Assembly: GCA_009779115.1 (NCBI GenBank)
Contig: WREX01000003.1
Coordinates: forward strand, 1 to 55,786
Length of the DNA stretch: 55,786 bases
Reading direction: 5' to 3'
DNA from: Propionibacteriaceae bacterium
GTDB lineage: Bacteria > Actinomycetota > Actinomycetes > Propionibacteriales > Propionibacteriaceae
The notes beneath the pieces were generated by a model. The model did no database searches, was not told where the DNA came from, and worked only from the letters and a program-made list of their open reading frames with translations. The position numbers and the translations under genes were made by a program. Position 1 is the first letter of the stretch. Each line of letters starts with the position of its first letter. Shown piece after piece: positions 8,966-18,522 of this stretch.

Positions 8966-10081
8966 TCAGGAGTAGAAGGACTCGACGTTGACGCCCTCAA
9001 TCATCGTTCTCGGGACCCGATATGCAGGAAAGTACTTTGTGGCAAGGAGGTCAGTCACTTCACATCCAAGACTGTGGGCGCGCTCGGCGGTGAGTGCATG
9101 ATACCTGTCCGAGTCAACTATCACCGTACCAACAAGATAGTGGCAGCGTTGTCCACCGAATGAAGCTTTAAAGGAGAACAGACTATCGTTCGGACGAGTG
9201 CCTCCACCAAGGTGGAACCACTTCAACCCTTTCTGATTTCCCCACTCAGCGGCAGTCCAGAGCAGAAGATTGTTGGCACCCCTATGTGCTGCTCCAAGAT
9301 TAGACGCAGACAAATGATAGTGCAACCTTTCGCCATCGACGAAGAGCAAGGCTGCTGCGACAATAGTGGCTTCCGCATCCTTGACAACAGCCAGTCGTGT
9401 GCAGTCCCCGAGTACCTCGAAGCATCGATGGAAGTAGTCATCGGAAAAGAAATACTCCTGACCAGCATGCAGTCGGCGCATAGACAAGTCATACAGATAC
9501 CGAAAAGCGTGATCCGGCCGACTGATGGACGCGTCAAGGGCGACAACCTGGGCAGTGAGCCCATGTTTCCGAGCTTGCCGAATCGCTGTTCGGCTACGCC
9601 CTGTCATCTGAGTCCACGTCTGATCTAAGTCCTGGATGGGTACGAGAATCGTGTCAGACAAGTGTCTGACTGTGGCGAAAGGCAAATTAGCCACTCGGTC
9701 GCTGGACACAGCATCCCAGGGGGTGAACCGCAGGAAGAGCGAAATTATTCCGGCAGATCGAAGCATATCGATGAACGCCGACCAATGTCTCCTGAGGAGT
9801 GAATCTGAGAGGCCAGGGGATACGAACACTCCTGAATACCCGTAAGGCGATACACCATCTTGCCATTGTCCAATTTTCCTAGTGATCAAGGGCACTTGGA
9901 AACCACCGGTCGGATCTGTCACGGTGAACCAGGTACCGCCTGCCTCGACAGCGGTGAGATGACCATAAGACTCGCCAAAGTAAAGGCTTGGTACATATCC
10001 GGGCTCAGTTGAACGAATAGCTATTGTCACTCCTGAGACTCCTTTTACGAGTGTCCACCAAGAAGGATGGGAGAATTGCAC
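8966..10081 (-). CDS. FemAB/GNAT-fold (acetyltransferase-6-like) transferase
   Basis: 'WTQMTGRSRTAIRQARKHGLTAQV', 'LHYHLSASNLGAAHRGANNLLLWTAAEWGNQKGLKWFHLGGGTRPNDSLFSFKASFGG' typical of FemAB-like proteins. Confidence 0.8.
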   Translation of the reverse strand: MQFSHPSWWTLVKGVSGVTIAIRSTEPGYVPSLYFGESYGHLTAVEAGGTWFTVTDPTGGFQVPLITRKIGQWQDGVSPYGYSGVFVSPGLSDSLLRRHWSAFIDMLRSAGIISLFLRFTPWDAVSSDRVANLPFATVRHLSDTILVPIQDLDQTWTQMTGRSRTAIRQARKHGLTAQVVALDASISRPDHAFRYLYDLSMRRLHAGQEYFFSDDYFHRCFEVLGDCTRLAVVKDAEATIVAAALLFVDGERLHYHLSASNLGAAHRGANNLLLWTAAEWGNQKGLKWFHLGGGTRPNDSLFSFKASFGGQRCHYLVGTVIVDSDRYHALTAERAHSLGCEVTDLLATKYFPAYRVPRTMIEGVNVESFYS

Positions 10082-10341
10082 TGCGAAAACATCTTACTTC
10101 AGAAGAGCACACATTAGCTGGCTACGAGTGATGGCGAGCACGTTGCTCGTCAGTATTCCTTCACCACGACAGAAAGCGTTCTATTGGGCAGGGTGGCACC
10201 CGGTGGTCATGCTGTAAGATGACTGTTTGGTGAAGTGTTGTTTTTCTTGGCAGGAACATGTACGAAGTCTCAATGTGATGTGCGAATGCGGTCGAGGGAT
10301 GTCCCTACCTGAGCGTGAAGATGGCGATCCGAGGGGCCAGT

Positions 10342-11586
10342 ATGAGTGAAGACCATCACGTCTGGATAATCAACCACTATTCGACGATCCCATCAAAGGA
10401 TCATAGTCATGGTCGTCATTTGGGTCTCGCCCAGTATCTATCCGAGTACGGCTGGTACCCAGTTCTCTTCGTAGCAAGCACCACGCATCCTTTGGGAGAA
10501 CAGCGCATGGGAACACTCGCGTGCACAAAAAGGACAATGGAGCTTGGTGTACCATGTGTCTGGATCAGAACACCGGCTTATTGGGGGAAGCAGATGCTTC
10601 GCCTTTTTAACATGATTGCTTTTACTGTTGGCCTGCTCAGACCAGGAGCCACACGAGGCGTGCCCAGGCCAAGTGTTGTGCTTGGGAGCACTGTCCACCC
10701 ATTAGCCGCGTGGGCCGCCAGCAGACTGGCCAAACGATATCGGATTCCTTTCGTATACGAAATCCGTGACATCTGGCCCGAGAGTCTGGTCGACCTCGGA
10801 GCCCTTAGTGCGCGAGGGTTACCCGCCAAACTTCTAGCGCGGCTGTCTGACACCTTGATCAAGAAGGCAGACAGGGTCGTATCGCCGCTGCCGAACATAG
10901 GGCTTTATCTCTCGGATAGGCATTTCCCAGACAAGTTGAGTTCTTACATACCTAATGGTATTGATGCACCATCCAATTGGGAAAGGGAGGACCACACAAC
11001 CCCGAAACGGGGTTCGTTCACATTCATGTATCTGGGCTCCCACGGTTACGGAAACGGGCTTGAGACCTTGCTGAGTGCATTCGACAAGGCATCCCAGCAG
11101 ACATCGACCGTCAAAGCAAGCTTGCGACTAATCGGCGATGGTCCGCGCAAGAAGAAGCTCATGGATTTTGCCAAGACCTTGAGTTCTTCTGAGTCCATCA
11201 CATTCGAAGATAGGATTCCACGGTCTCAGGTCATGGGTAGAGCTCAAGAGGCGGACTGCTTGGTCGCGAGTCTTGCCAACATGCCCGTCCTGCGATATGG
11301 AATCAGCCCTAACAAGTTCTTCGACTATATGCTCGCTGCGAGACCAATCATCTGCGCTGCACCCTCCGGATTGAGTCCAATCGAAGAGGCTGGGGCCGGT
11401 CTGACTGTTGAGCCAGGGGATGAGTCCGGACTATGCCAGGCAATGACTGAAATGCTGGCCGCCGGTGATGAGAAGCGCATACAGATGGGCCTACAGGGCA
11501 GAGACTATGTACTGAAACATTTCACATACCATGATTTGGCTGCGAGACTCGCTGGCATTCTCAAGTCTTTGGTTGTCGAACAGTGA
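10342..11586 (+). CDS. GT4-family glycosyltransferase (WbuB-like)
   Basis: 'VWIINHYSTIPSKDHSHGRHLGLAQYLSEYGWYPVLF', 'FVYEIRDIWPESLVDLG', 'FTFMYLGSHGYGNGLETLL'. ATG 10342 follows a GAGGGG RBS-like sequence. Confidence 0.88.
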   Translation: MSEDHHVWIINHYSTIPSKDHSHGRHLGLAQYLSEYGWYPVLFVASTTHPLGEQRMGTLACTKRTMELGVPCVWIRTPAYWGKQMLRLFNMIAFTVGLLRPGATRGVPRPSVVLGSTVHPLAAWAASRLAKRYRIPFVYEIRDIWPESLVDLGALSARGLPAKLLARLSDTLIKKADRVVSPLPNIGLYLSDRHFPDKLSSYIPNGIDAPSNWEREDHTTPKRGSFTFMYLGSHGYGNGLETLLSAFDKASQQTSTVKASLRLIGDGPRKKKLMDFAKTLSSSESITFEDRIPRSQVMGRAQEADCLVASLANMPVLRYGISPNKFFDYMLAARPIICAAPSGLSPIEEAGAGLTVEPGDESGLCQAMTEMLAAGDEKRIQMGLQGRDYVLKHFTYHDLAARLAGILKSLVVEQ

Positions 11587-11770
11587 GGAAGTCATCAATA
11601 ATCTGGCGAATCCGAGATGTCCTCAGTTGACAGGTAGAATCGATTCCTACTAGGCGGTACGGTATGGTAATTGGCGTGAAGGCCAATCTTCTCAGAGTCA
11701 AAGTATCCGAGATCGCACAGACGAAGGCTGTGTGCCAGTCATGTGCATACTGGACTTCTGGTGGTGATAG

Positions 11771-13279
11771 ATGCGGTCAACACTAACTCAAAGCATACGT
11801 GGTCATCAGACAAGGGACTTAGATGACCTCAACACCACACAAAGCCCTTCACCCACACTATTCAGGAGTAGGACGGTCATTGCGGTCGTTATGCTCATGT
11901 GCTTAATCGTCCTCTACGAGAGTTATGTCTATATAATTCAACCAGGATTTCCTGATATGGGCATGCGACTTCGGGTTATACCTGCTGCTGCGCAACTAAT
12001 AATGTTTGGTCTTGCTCTGATTCCAATTCGCTTCCTTCCGATTCATTGGAATCGAATGTCTTCGGTCACCCTGTGGTTCTTGTATGTGATCCTGATTGGC
12101 CCAGCGATTTGTCTCATTCCAACCACCGTGTACGCTCCGATTCCACTTGCCATGGCATACTCCCTATTGCTCTTGCTGGGCTTCCTAATTGCTATCCTCT
12201 TTGCAGGCAAGTCTGATCCGAAGCCCTTGTTCTGGAAAAAATCAACGCTGTCAGTGCCAGTAGCCATTTTCTGTCTGGTTACTGTGTTTGTGCATGTCGT
12301 CCTCAACCGAGTGTCACCGATCAGTTTCAACTTACCCCAACTGTCAGACATTTACGACGTTCGCGGAGATTACCAGGATGCTGTGATCCAGTCCCCCCTC
12401 GTGATGCCGTTGGTGGGTTTGCAATCAAACTGCATCAATCCGATCATGATGGTTATCGGCGGACACAACATGAGGCGGATTTGGTTGCTAGTCGTGGCCG
12501 TTGTCAGCCAACTCATACTGTTTTCTGCTACCGGAATGAAGACGGCCTTGTTCTCTGCACCAATCATCATTGTGTTGCTCATCTGGGGGAGATGGGCGAA
12601 AGCCCGGCCGATCCATGTTGTCGTCGCTGCACTGGCCGTCCCTGTTATAGCCCTGATCATTGACGGTATCACTCATGGGCACGCATGGACATCGTACTTT
12701 GTGCGACGCTTGGTTCTGGCGCCATCAACACTGTCAGGCGCATATTTTGAGTATTTCTCTACTCATGAACTGAACTACTTGGGTGGGATTATTCGTCGCG
12801 TCTTCGGCCTCCAACCGTCGCTTCCGCCCGCTTATCAGGTCTCTGATTATTTAATCGGACAAACTGTGTCTATGAACGCAAATTCTTTCGCTGCCGGATT
12901 CGCGGACTTTGGCGTCTTGGGCGTCTTTATCGTGGGAGCGGTCATAGGTCTGTTCCTTCGGTTCTTGGATCGGGCGTCAGTCGGCCTACCGATGTCCTAT
13001 TTACTCCCTCTATGCCTCTATCCAACTATTACCCTCAGCAATGCCGCCATACAAACATCTCTCATTACCAATGGACTTATTGCGATTCCGTTTGCCCTGG
13101 CGATGATGCCACTCGGAGTGCGTTCAGCACTGAATCCTTCGCCGGGAATATCATCCCCAAATACTGAGAATCATTCTTCCTACAACTGGCTCAGTGGAAT
13201 CGCATCTCACCCCAACCATTCGGTTGTCCACGAGAGGGTTAGCTTGCATCCTGATGCTGTCCATTCGAGGAAGAAATGA
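11771..13279 (+). CDS. polytopic membrane protein, candidate polysaccharide polymerase (Wzy-like)
   Basis: Many hydrophobic segments, a long extracytoplasmic segment and position inside the locus; low sequence conservation is expected for Wzy. Confidence 0.65.
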   Translation: MRSTLTQSIRGHQTRDLDDLNTTQSPSPTLFRSRTVIAVVMLMCLIVLYESYVYIIQPGFPDMGMRLRVIPAAAQLIMFGLALIPIRFLPIHWNRMSSVTLWFLYVILIGPAICLIPTTVYAPIPLAMAYSLLLLLGFLIAILFAGKSDPKPLFWKKSTLSVPVAIFCLVTVFVHVVLNRVSPISFNLPQLSDIYDVRGDYQDAVIQSPLVMPLVGLQSNCINPIMMVIGGHNMRRIWLLVVAVVSQLILFSATGMKTALFSAPIIIVLLIWGRWAKARPIHVVVAALAVPVIALIIDGITHGHAWTSYFVRRLVLAPSTLSGAYFEYFSTHELNYLGGIIRRVFGLQPSLPPAYQVSDYLIGQTVSMNANSFAAGFADFGVLGVFIVGAVIGLFLRFLDRASVGLPMSYLLPLCLYPTITLSNAAIQTSLITNGLIAIPFALAMMPLGVRSALNPSPGISSPNTENHSSYNWLSGIASHPNHSVVHERVSLHPDAVHSRKK

Positions 13280-13312
13280 TCGGTCTTCACGTCGATTGGA
13301 GGGAGAACCACT

Positions 13313-14512
13313 ATGGGTGACTCCAAGACGACTTCATTGTCAAGAAACAACACAACCAAAGTCGCTCTGGTACCCCAACAGGTGACCAGGCGTCATGTTC
13401 GTATCGCCCACGTCAGTTCTGTTCATCCATGGTCTGATAATAGAATCCACTTTCGTGAATGCCAGTCATTAGCCCAAGCCGGATATGAGGTGACGCTCGT
13501 GGCTGTCGAAACAGACATGGTTGGTATCCGTCCTGCTGTGTCAGTCCGGGCGTACAAGGGTAGGAACTCACGGTTGACGCGAATGGTTTTTGGCTCGTGG
13601 GCTGCGATTGGCATGGCGCTGCGATCTCACCCCCACATTGTTCACTTACATGATCCAGAGTTGTCATGGGCAATACCGCTCCTTCGCATAGCTGGGAAAC
13701 ACGTCATCTATGATGCCCACGAGGATCTTCCCTCCCAACTCTTGGACAAGTCATATATAAACCCCAGGCTACGCCGGATCACCTCGTATGTCGGTCGCCT
13801 CATTGTTGGGTTGACTCGATCGGCATCCCACGTCATCACGGCAACGGAGAAGATCGCGGAGCGATATCCGCAAGGCAAAGTCACTGTTGTTCACAACTAT
13901 CCTCCGGCTCTGCCACGGGTAAAATCTGTCACTCCCCTAGTAGAACGGGAAAACAGAGTGGTGTATCTCGGAGGAATAACCGAGGGGCGAGGCTTCAGCC
14001 AGATGATCGATGCCACAAAGGAGGAATCATGGCCGTTCGAATGGAAACTTATCTTGGCAGGCCCGATATCCGATCAACTCAGGACTCGCTTGGAAGACAC
14101 ACAAACAAACCCCCGTGTCGAATACCTCGGCCGATTGCCACCTGATGACGCGCGGGCACTACTCGACACTGCCAAGGTGGGATTGTGCCTCTTTCAGGAC
14201 ACCTCTGCGCACCGGGATGCCCTGCCCACCAAGGTCTTCGAGTACCTGGAGGCAGGCTTGCCAGTCATAGCGTCTGATTTTCCGCTGTGGAAGCAGCTGT
14301 TTGAGACTTGTGGGATATTGGTTGACCAGTCATCTCCATCTGAAGTGGCACGAGCAGTGGCAGCCTACGACGCCCACCCGGATCTCCTTGTGCATCATTC
14401 TGCTCAGGCCTTGGCCGTGTCGGCTGAAAGCACCTGGGACAGCGAAGCTGCGAAACTCCTGGGGGTATACGCTGACCTCACGAGGCGGTCGACATCGGAT
14501 TCGTCCGCATGA
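13313..14512 (+). CDS. GT4-family glycosyltransferase (tandem paralogue 1)
   Basis: 'IVHLHDPELSWAIPLLRIAGKHVIYDAHED', 'AHRDALPTKVFEYLEAGLPVIASDFPLWKQLF'. Confidence 0.87.
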   Translation: MGDSKTTSLSRNNTTKVALVPQQVTRRHVRIAHVSSVHPWSDNRIHFRECQSLAQAGYEVTLVAVETDMVGIRPAVSVRAYKGRNSRLTRMVFGSWAAIGMALRSHPHIVHLHDPELSWAIPLLRIAGKHVIYDAHEDLPSQLLDKSYINPRLRRITSYVGRLIVGLTRSASHVITATEKIAERYPQGKVTVVHNYPPALPRVKSVTPLVERENRVVYLGGITEGRGFSQMIDATKEESWPFEWKLILAGPISDQLRTRLEDTQTNPRVEYLGRLPPDDARALLDTAKVGLCLFQDTSAHRDALPTKVFEYLEAGLPVIASDFPLWKQLFETCGILVDQSSPSEVARAVAAYDAHPDLLVHHSAQALAVSAESTWDSEAAKLLGVYADLTRRSTSDSSA

Positions 14513-14607
14513 CCTGGGAATTCGATCAAAGAGTTCGTGTCGAATCGTCGAGGGTCACCGAAGGATTCCACGAATCCGAGTTCTGAAAGCAGGAATGGAA
14601 CAATGCT

Positions 14608-15780
14608 ATGAGAGTGTTGCACGTTGCTACGAATCATCCTTGGACTGACAACCGTGTTCACTATAGGGAATGCACTTCACTGGCATGTGCTGGATACGAT
14701 GTGACGCTGATCGCGGCCACCGCTGATCACGCTGTCCCTGGTCCTAGTCCAGTTAAACTCGTCATTGTCCCCCGTCATCGACTGCGGTGGAGAATGCTGA
14801 TTGCCCCTGGGCGAGCCGTGCTTGAAAGTGTTAAGCGTCATGCTCACATCGTTCACCTACACGATCCCGAGCTTGTATTCGCCATCCCGGTTCTGCGAAT
14901 CCTTGGGATGAAGGTCATCTTTGACGCACATGAGGATTACCGTGTGAGCTTCCTTTCCTGGCTTCATCAGCCTTGGCACAGACGTGCAATATTGAGTGTT
15001 TTAGGCCGAGTCATCGTCTTCCTTGGTGGTCTGGCTACGCATGTGATAGCCGCCACAGAGACAATCGCAGTGCGCTACCCCACAAGGAGAGTATCTATCC
15101 TGCATAACTACCCTCCCCTGTCAAGACTTGCCGAATCCAGTACGCCCATTCACCAGCGCTCGAAGACTGTCATCTACATTGGTGGGTTCTCAGATGCCAG
15201 AGGCATCCACCAAATGATCGATGCGACACACCATGCCCTGTGGCCTAGTGACTGGACATTGGTGGTTGCAGGCCCAGGCTCAGGAAACTTGAGGACAGAG
15301 CTTTCCAACACCATCTCTCACCCACGAGTCAGGTACTTGGGACTCCTACCCCCGCAAGAGGCTCGCGCTTTGCTGGATGACGCTCGGGTAGGACTGTGTG
15401 TCTTTCAAGACACCGCCGCGCATCGGGACGCCTTGCCCACCAAGGTTTTCGAATACTTAGAAGCTGGACTGCCAGTCATCGTGTCCAATTTTCCACTCTG
15501 GCGCACCCTGTTCAACCAATGCGGAACCTTCGTCAATCAAGAGTCATCAATGGAGATAGCACGCGCAGTAGCAGCGTACGACCAGGATGCCCGACTTCTA
15601 GAGACACACGCCACAAAGGCCCACCATCTCGCTATCACCCAGTTCAATTGGGAGCACGAGGTGACATGTCTCCTTGACGTGTATCAAATGATCGCGAGGA
15701 AACATCAACCGCATCAACACCCCCACCATCCCCTTGGAAAAGCCAACCTCGCATCTGAATCTTCAAGCCCGGGGAATTGA
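14608..15780 (+). CDS. GT4-family glycosyltransferase (tandem paralogue 2)
   Basis: 'IVHLHDPELVFAIPVLRILGMKVIFDAHED', 'AHRDALPTKVFEYLEAGLPVIVSNFPLWRTLF'; co-linear with the preceding ORF. Confidence 0.87.
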   Translation: MRVLHVATNHPWTDNRVHYRECTSLACAGYDVTLIAATADHAVPGPSPVKLVIVPRHRLRWRMLIAPGRAVLESVKRHAHIVHLHDPELVFAIPVLRILGMKVIFDAHEDYRVSFLSWLHQPWHRRAILSVLGRVIVFLGGLATHVIAATETIAVRYPTRRVSILHNYPPLSRLAESSTPIHQRSKTVIYIGGFSDARGIHQMIDATHHALWPSDWTLVVAGPGSGNLRTELSNTISHPRVRYLGLLPPQEARALLDDARVGLCVFQDTAAHRDALPTKVFEYLEAGLPVIVSNFPLWRTLFNQCGTFVNQESSMEIARAVAAYDQDARLLETHATKAHHLAITQFNWEHEVTCLLDVYQMIARKHQPHQHPHHPLGKANLASESSSPGN

Positions 15781-15905
15781 TCGTGACCATCCAAAAAATC
15801 GAGCAGATCCGTCGAGCACCTTGTCGTTCGCGATGCTACAATCACGGCACGAAGTAGGTGACTGGTCATAAGCCAAGAAACGAATCCGACGAAAACGAGG
15901 AACAG

Positions 15906-17042
15906 ATGAGGATTGTCAGTGTAGTTGGAGCGAGACCCCAGTTTGTGAAACTCGCTCCTATCGCCAAGGCGGCTCGTGACGCCGGGGTTGAACATGTCAT
16001 CGTCCACACAGGTCAGCACTATGACCCAATGTTATCCGATACGTTTTTTTGTGATCTCGGTATCCCTACACCCGATGTCAACCTCAATGTTGGCAGTGGT
16101 AGTCACGGGGTGCAAACCGGTCAGATGCTCGCTGCACTTGATCCAGTCTTGGAGGACTATTCTCCTAATTGGGTCCTGGTTTATGGTGACACGAATTCGA
16201 CGCTGGCCGCAGCGCTCAGCGCAGTGAAGATGCATCTCCCAGTGGCGCATTTGGAGGCCGGCCTCAGGAGCTTCAATCGTCGCATGCCAGAAGAGCACAA
16301 TAGGGTGGTTGTCGATCACGTCGCAGACCTTTTGCTGGCTCCAACCAGCCTCGCAGCCCAGAACCTCAAGGCCGAGGGACTGGAGTCGAGTACGGTAATC
16401 GTTGGTGATGTGATGGTCGACGTACTTTTAGACGTCCGTGACAAGGTCATCGGGCACGTCAGCCGGGCAAAGCAATCTCTCGGTTTGTCAAAAGACAACT
16501 ACTACGTTGCTACAATTCATCGGGCAGATAACACCGACGATCCGGCAAGGTTATCGGCCATTTTGGATGCACTGGGTTCATTGGATAAGCCGTCGGTTCT
16601 CTTGGTCCACCCGCGACTCGCCGTAAAAGCGACAGCTTGGGGCATGAAGATCGGTCGCGGGAATCTCCATGAGCACCCTGCGCTGGCATACCCCGATCTC
16701 GTGGCTGCTGTCCTATCCAGCGCAGGAGTGGTGACCGACTCAGGCGGATTACAGAAGGAAGCATTCTTGTTGCGTGTGCCCTGCACCACTGTTCGGACCG
16801 AGACTGAGTGGTCCGAGACTGTGGATTGCGGCTGGAACGTGCTCGCGCACGACCCCGGAACCATTCCGAAAGCAGTGATGAGACCAATTCCACCTCCCAC
16901 TGACGCCACTCCCTACGGAGACGGTCATGCAGCCCAAGATGTCATCAAAGCATTGGCTCAGCATTCCGATGTCTCATCAGGGGGCGTTTACGGGACTGGG
17001 CGACTCGTCAGTCTCCAACCGACAACCCACACAATAGAGTAA
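15906..17042 (+). CDS. wecB: UDP-GlcNAc 2-epimerase family (WecB/WbpI-like)
   Basis: 'MRIVSVVGARPQFVKLAPIAKAARDAGVEHVIVHTGQHYDPMLSDTFF', 'VYGDTNSTLAAALSA', 'VAHLEAGLRSFNRRMPEEHNRVVVDHVADLLLAPT', 'TDSGGLQKEAF'. Confidence 0.92.
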   Translation: MRIVSVVGARPQFVKLAPIAKAARDAGVEHVIVHTGQHYDPMLSDTFFCDLGIPTPDVNLNVGSGSHGVQTGQMLAALDPVLEDYSPNWVLVYGDTNSTLAAALSAVKMHLPVAHLEAGLRSFNRRMPEEHNRVVVDHVADLLLAPTSLAAQNLKAEGLESSTVIVGDVMVDVLLDVRDKVIGHVSRAKQSLGLSKDNYYVATIHRADNTDDPARLSAILDALGSLDKPSVLLVHPRLAVKATAWGMKIGRGNLHEHPALAYPDLVAAVLSSAGVVTDSGGLQKEAFLLRVPCTTVRTETEWSETVDCGWNVLAHDPGTIPKAVMRPIPPPTDATPYGDGHAAQDVIKALAQHSDVSSGGVYGTGRLVSLQPTTHTIE

Positions 17043-18238
17043 TGAACGGCTTGAGCCACGACGAACGCCCCACAGGTAGCCACTAAACTCAGACCGATAC
17101 CGTGGGCAATGAATGCTGATCCCAAAGTGAGAACCATCCGAATGACAGAGACCACTATCCACGATCTGGATTGCAGGATCGTGAAAACCGGGCTAACGGT
17201 GGAACCGATGATCGCAGCTGCCGAACCAACGCAGAGAACTTGGGCTAGCTGTCCGGCGACGATCCAGTTGGGCCCCAGGATCAACGGGAAGAGTTGACGG
17301 GAGAGCGAAATAAAGACGATGAGAATGAGGCCAGCCACTCCAGCGAGTATGGCGGATGCTCTCAGGTAGTACCTATTCAGACCAGCGGAACCCTGCCGAA
17401 ACCTGCTCGCGAACTCCGCGGCAAAGACCTGACCGATGGCGCCACCAATAGTTATAATCGGAATAGAGACAATGCGTTGTGCCATTCCCATTTGACCGAC
17501 CGCCACCGAGCCAAACCATGTGCCTACAATCAGTGTTGGCAATTGATTACTCAGGTCACCGATAATCCCCGACGGGGCCATGATCGCAGGCAGACGCCGG
17601 AACTCCCTCGCCACGGCTCGGTATGTACTCGTTTGAGGACGTACTCGAAGGTCCTTGGTAGCCTTGACGAGCGGGACAAAACCCATCGAACTTCCGATGA
17701 CATTTCCAAGCAGGAGCCCGACACCTGATCGAGTAACCACCGATAGTATTAACTGGGATAATGTTGTGCCTAAAGACTGAATCGGCGTTCGTCGTGCGAC
17801 CACTCCATAACTACTCTCCCTCAAAGCTCCCTGTGTCAGGGTGAGAAAGGCTGCCGATAACAGAATCATAAGGCCCACCCACAGGGGAGCCAAGGGTATT
17901 GATGTAAGAGTCGGAACGGTGCGAGTCCACCACAGAAAGGCCACGACCGCACTCGCCAAGAGCGCTCCGATTAGTGCGCTGGTGAGGGACAGACGGAATA
18001 ATCGACGGGCAGTGTCCTGCTCTCGCGGGATGATGATTCCAGCGTCAAATTTGAGTGTGACTGAAGGCGCAACCGCAGCAACCAAGGACACAATGACAGT
18101 GTAGTTTCCGTAGGCACTTGGCGGATACAAGCGAGCCAGGAAAATAGTGGAGATCGCAATAATCACCTGGCTAAGAACTGCTCCACTCGCGATCGCCGCC
18201 ACACCTTTCACGACTCGACCTGCACCGAAATGCGCCAA
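16988..18238 (-). CDS. oligosaccharide flippase (Wzx-like, polysaccharide biosynthesis family)
   Basis: 'VKGVAAIASGAVLSQVIIAISTIFLARLYPPSAYGNYTVIVSLVAAVAPSVTLKFDAGIIIPR'; about 12 TM pattern; overlaps the 3' end of the epimerase tail-to-tail. Confidence 0.83.
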   Translation of the reverse strand: MAHFGAGRVVKGVAAIASGAVLSQVIIAISTIFLARLYPPSAYGNYTVIVSLVAAVAPSVTLKFDAGIIIPREQDTARRLFRLSLTSALIGALLASAVVAFLWWTRTVPTLTSIPLAPLWVGLMILLSAAFLTLTQGALRESSYGVVARRTPIQSLGTTLSQLILSVVTRSGVGLLLGNVIGSSMGFVPLVKATKDLRVRPQTSTYRAVAREFRRLPAIMAPSGIIGDLSNQLPTLIVGTWFGSVAVGQMGMAQRIVSIPIITIGGAIGQVFAAEFASRFRQGSAGLNRYYLRASAILAGVAGLILIVFISLSRQLFPLILGPNWIVAGQLAQVLCVGSAAAIIGSTVSPVFTILQSRSWIVVSVIRMVLTLGSAFIAHGIGLSLVATCGAFVVAQAVHYSIVWVVGWRLTSRPVP

Positions 18239-18522
18239 TTCACCACCATCCTTGCAGGACGACTATCTGATGTGTCGCGTTTACCACGGATCGTCGCGAC
18301 ACTTGACGAGATTGCATCCCCGAATACTGCCACTGACGACGATGCATGGTCGTCATCATAACGGTTGATGACTACCGTGTGCCACTGACGACAGTCTCCG
18401 AGCCCACGCCCTGTCGTGATAGAGTGCTCGATTGTCGATGAATCTGTGGGGTGCACACTGCACGATATCGTGTCCCCTGAGAGCATCGATCAGAATTAGC
18501 AGACGTGCACAGGAGGCCAGCG

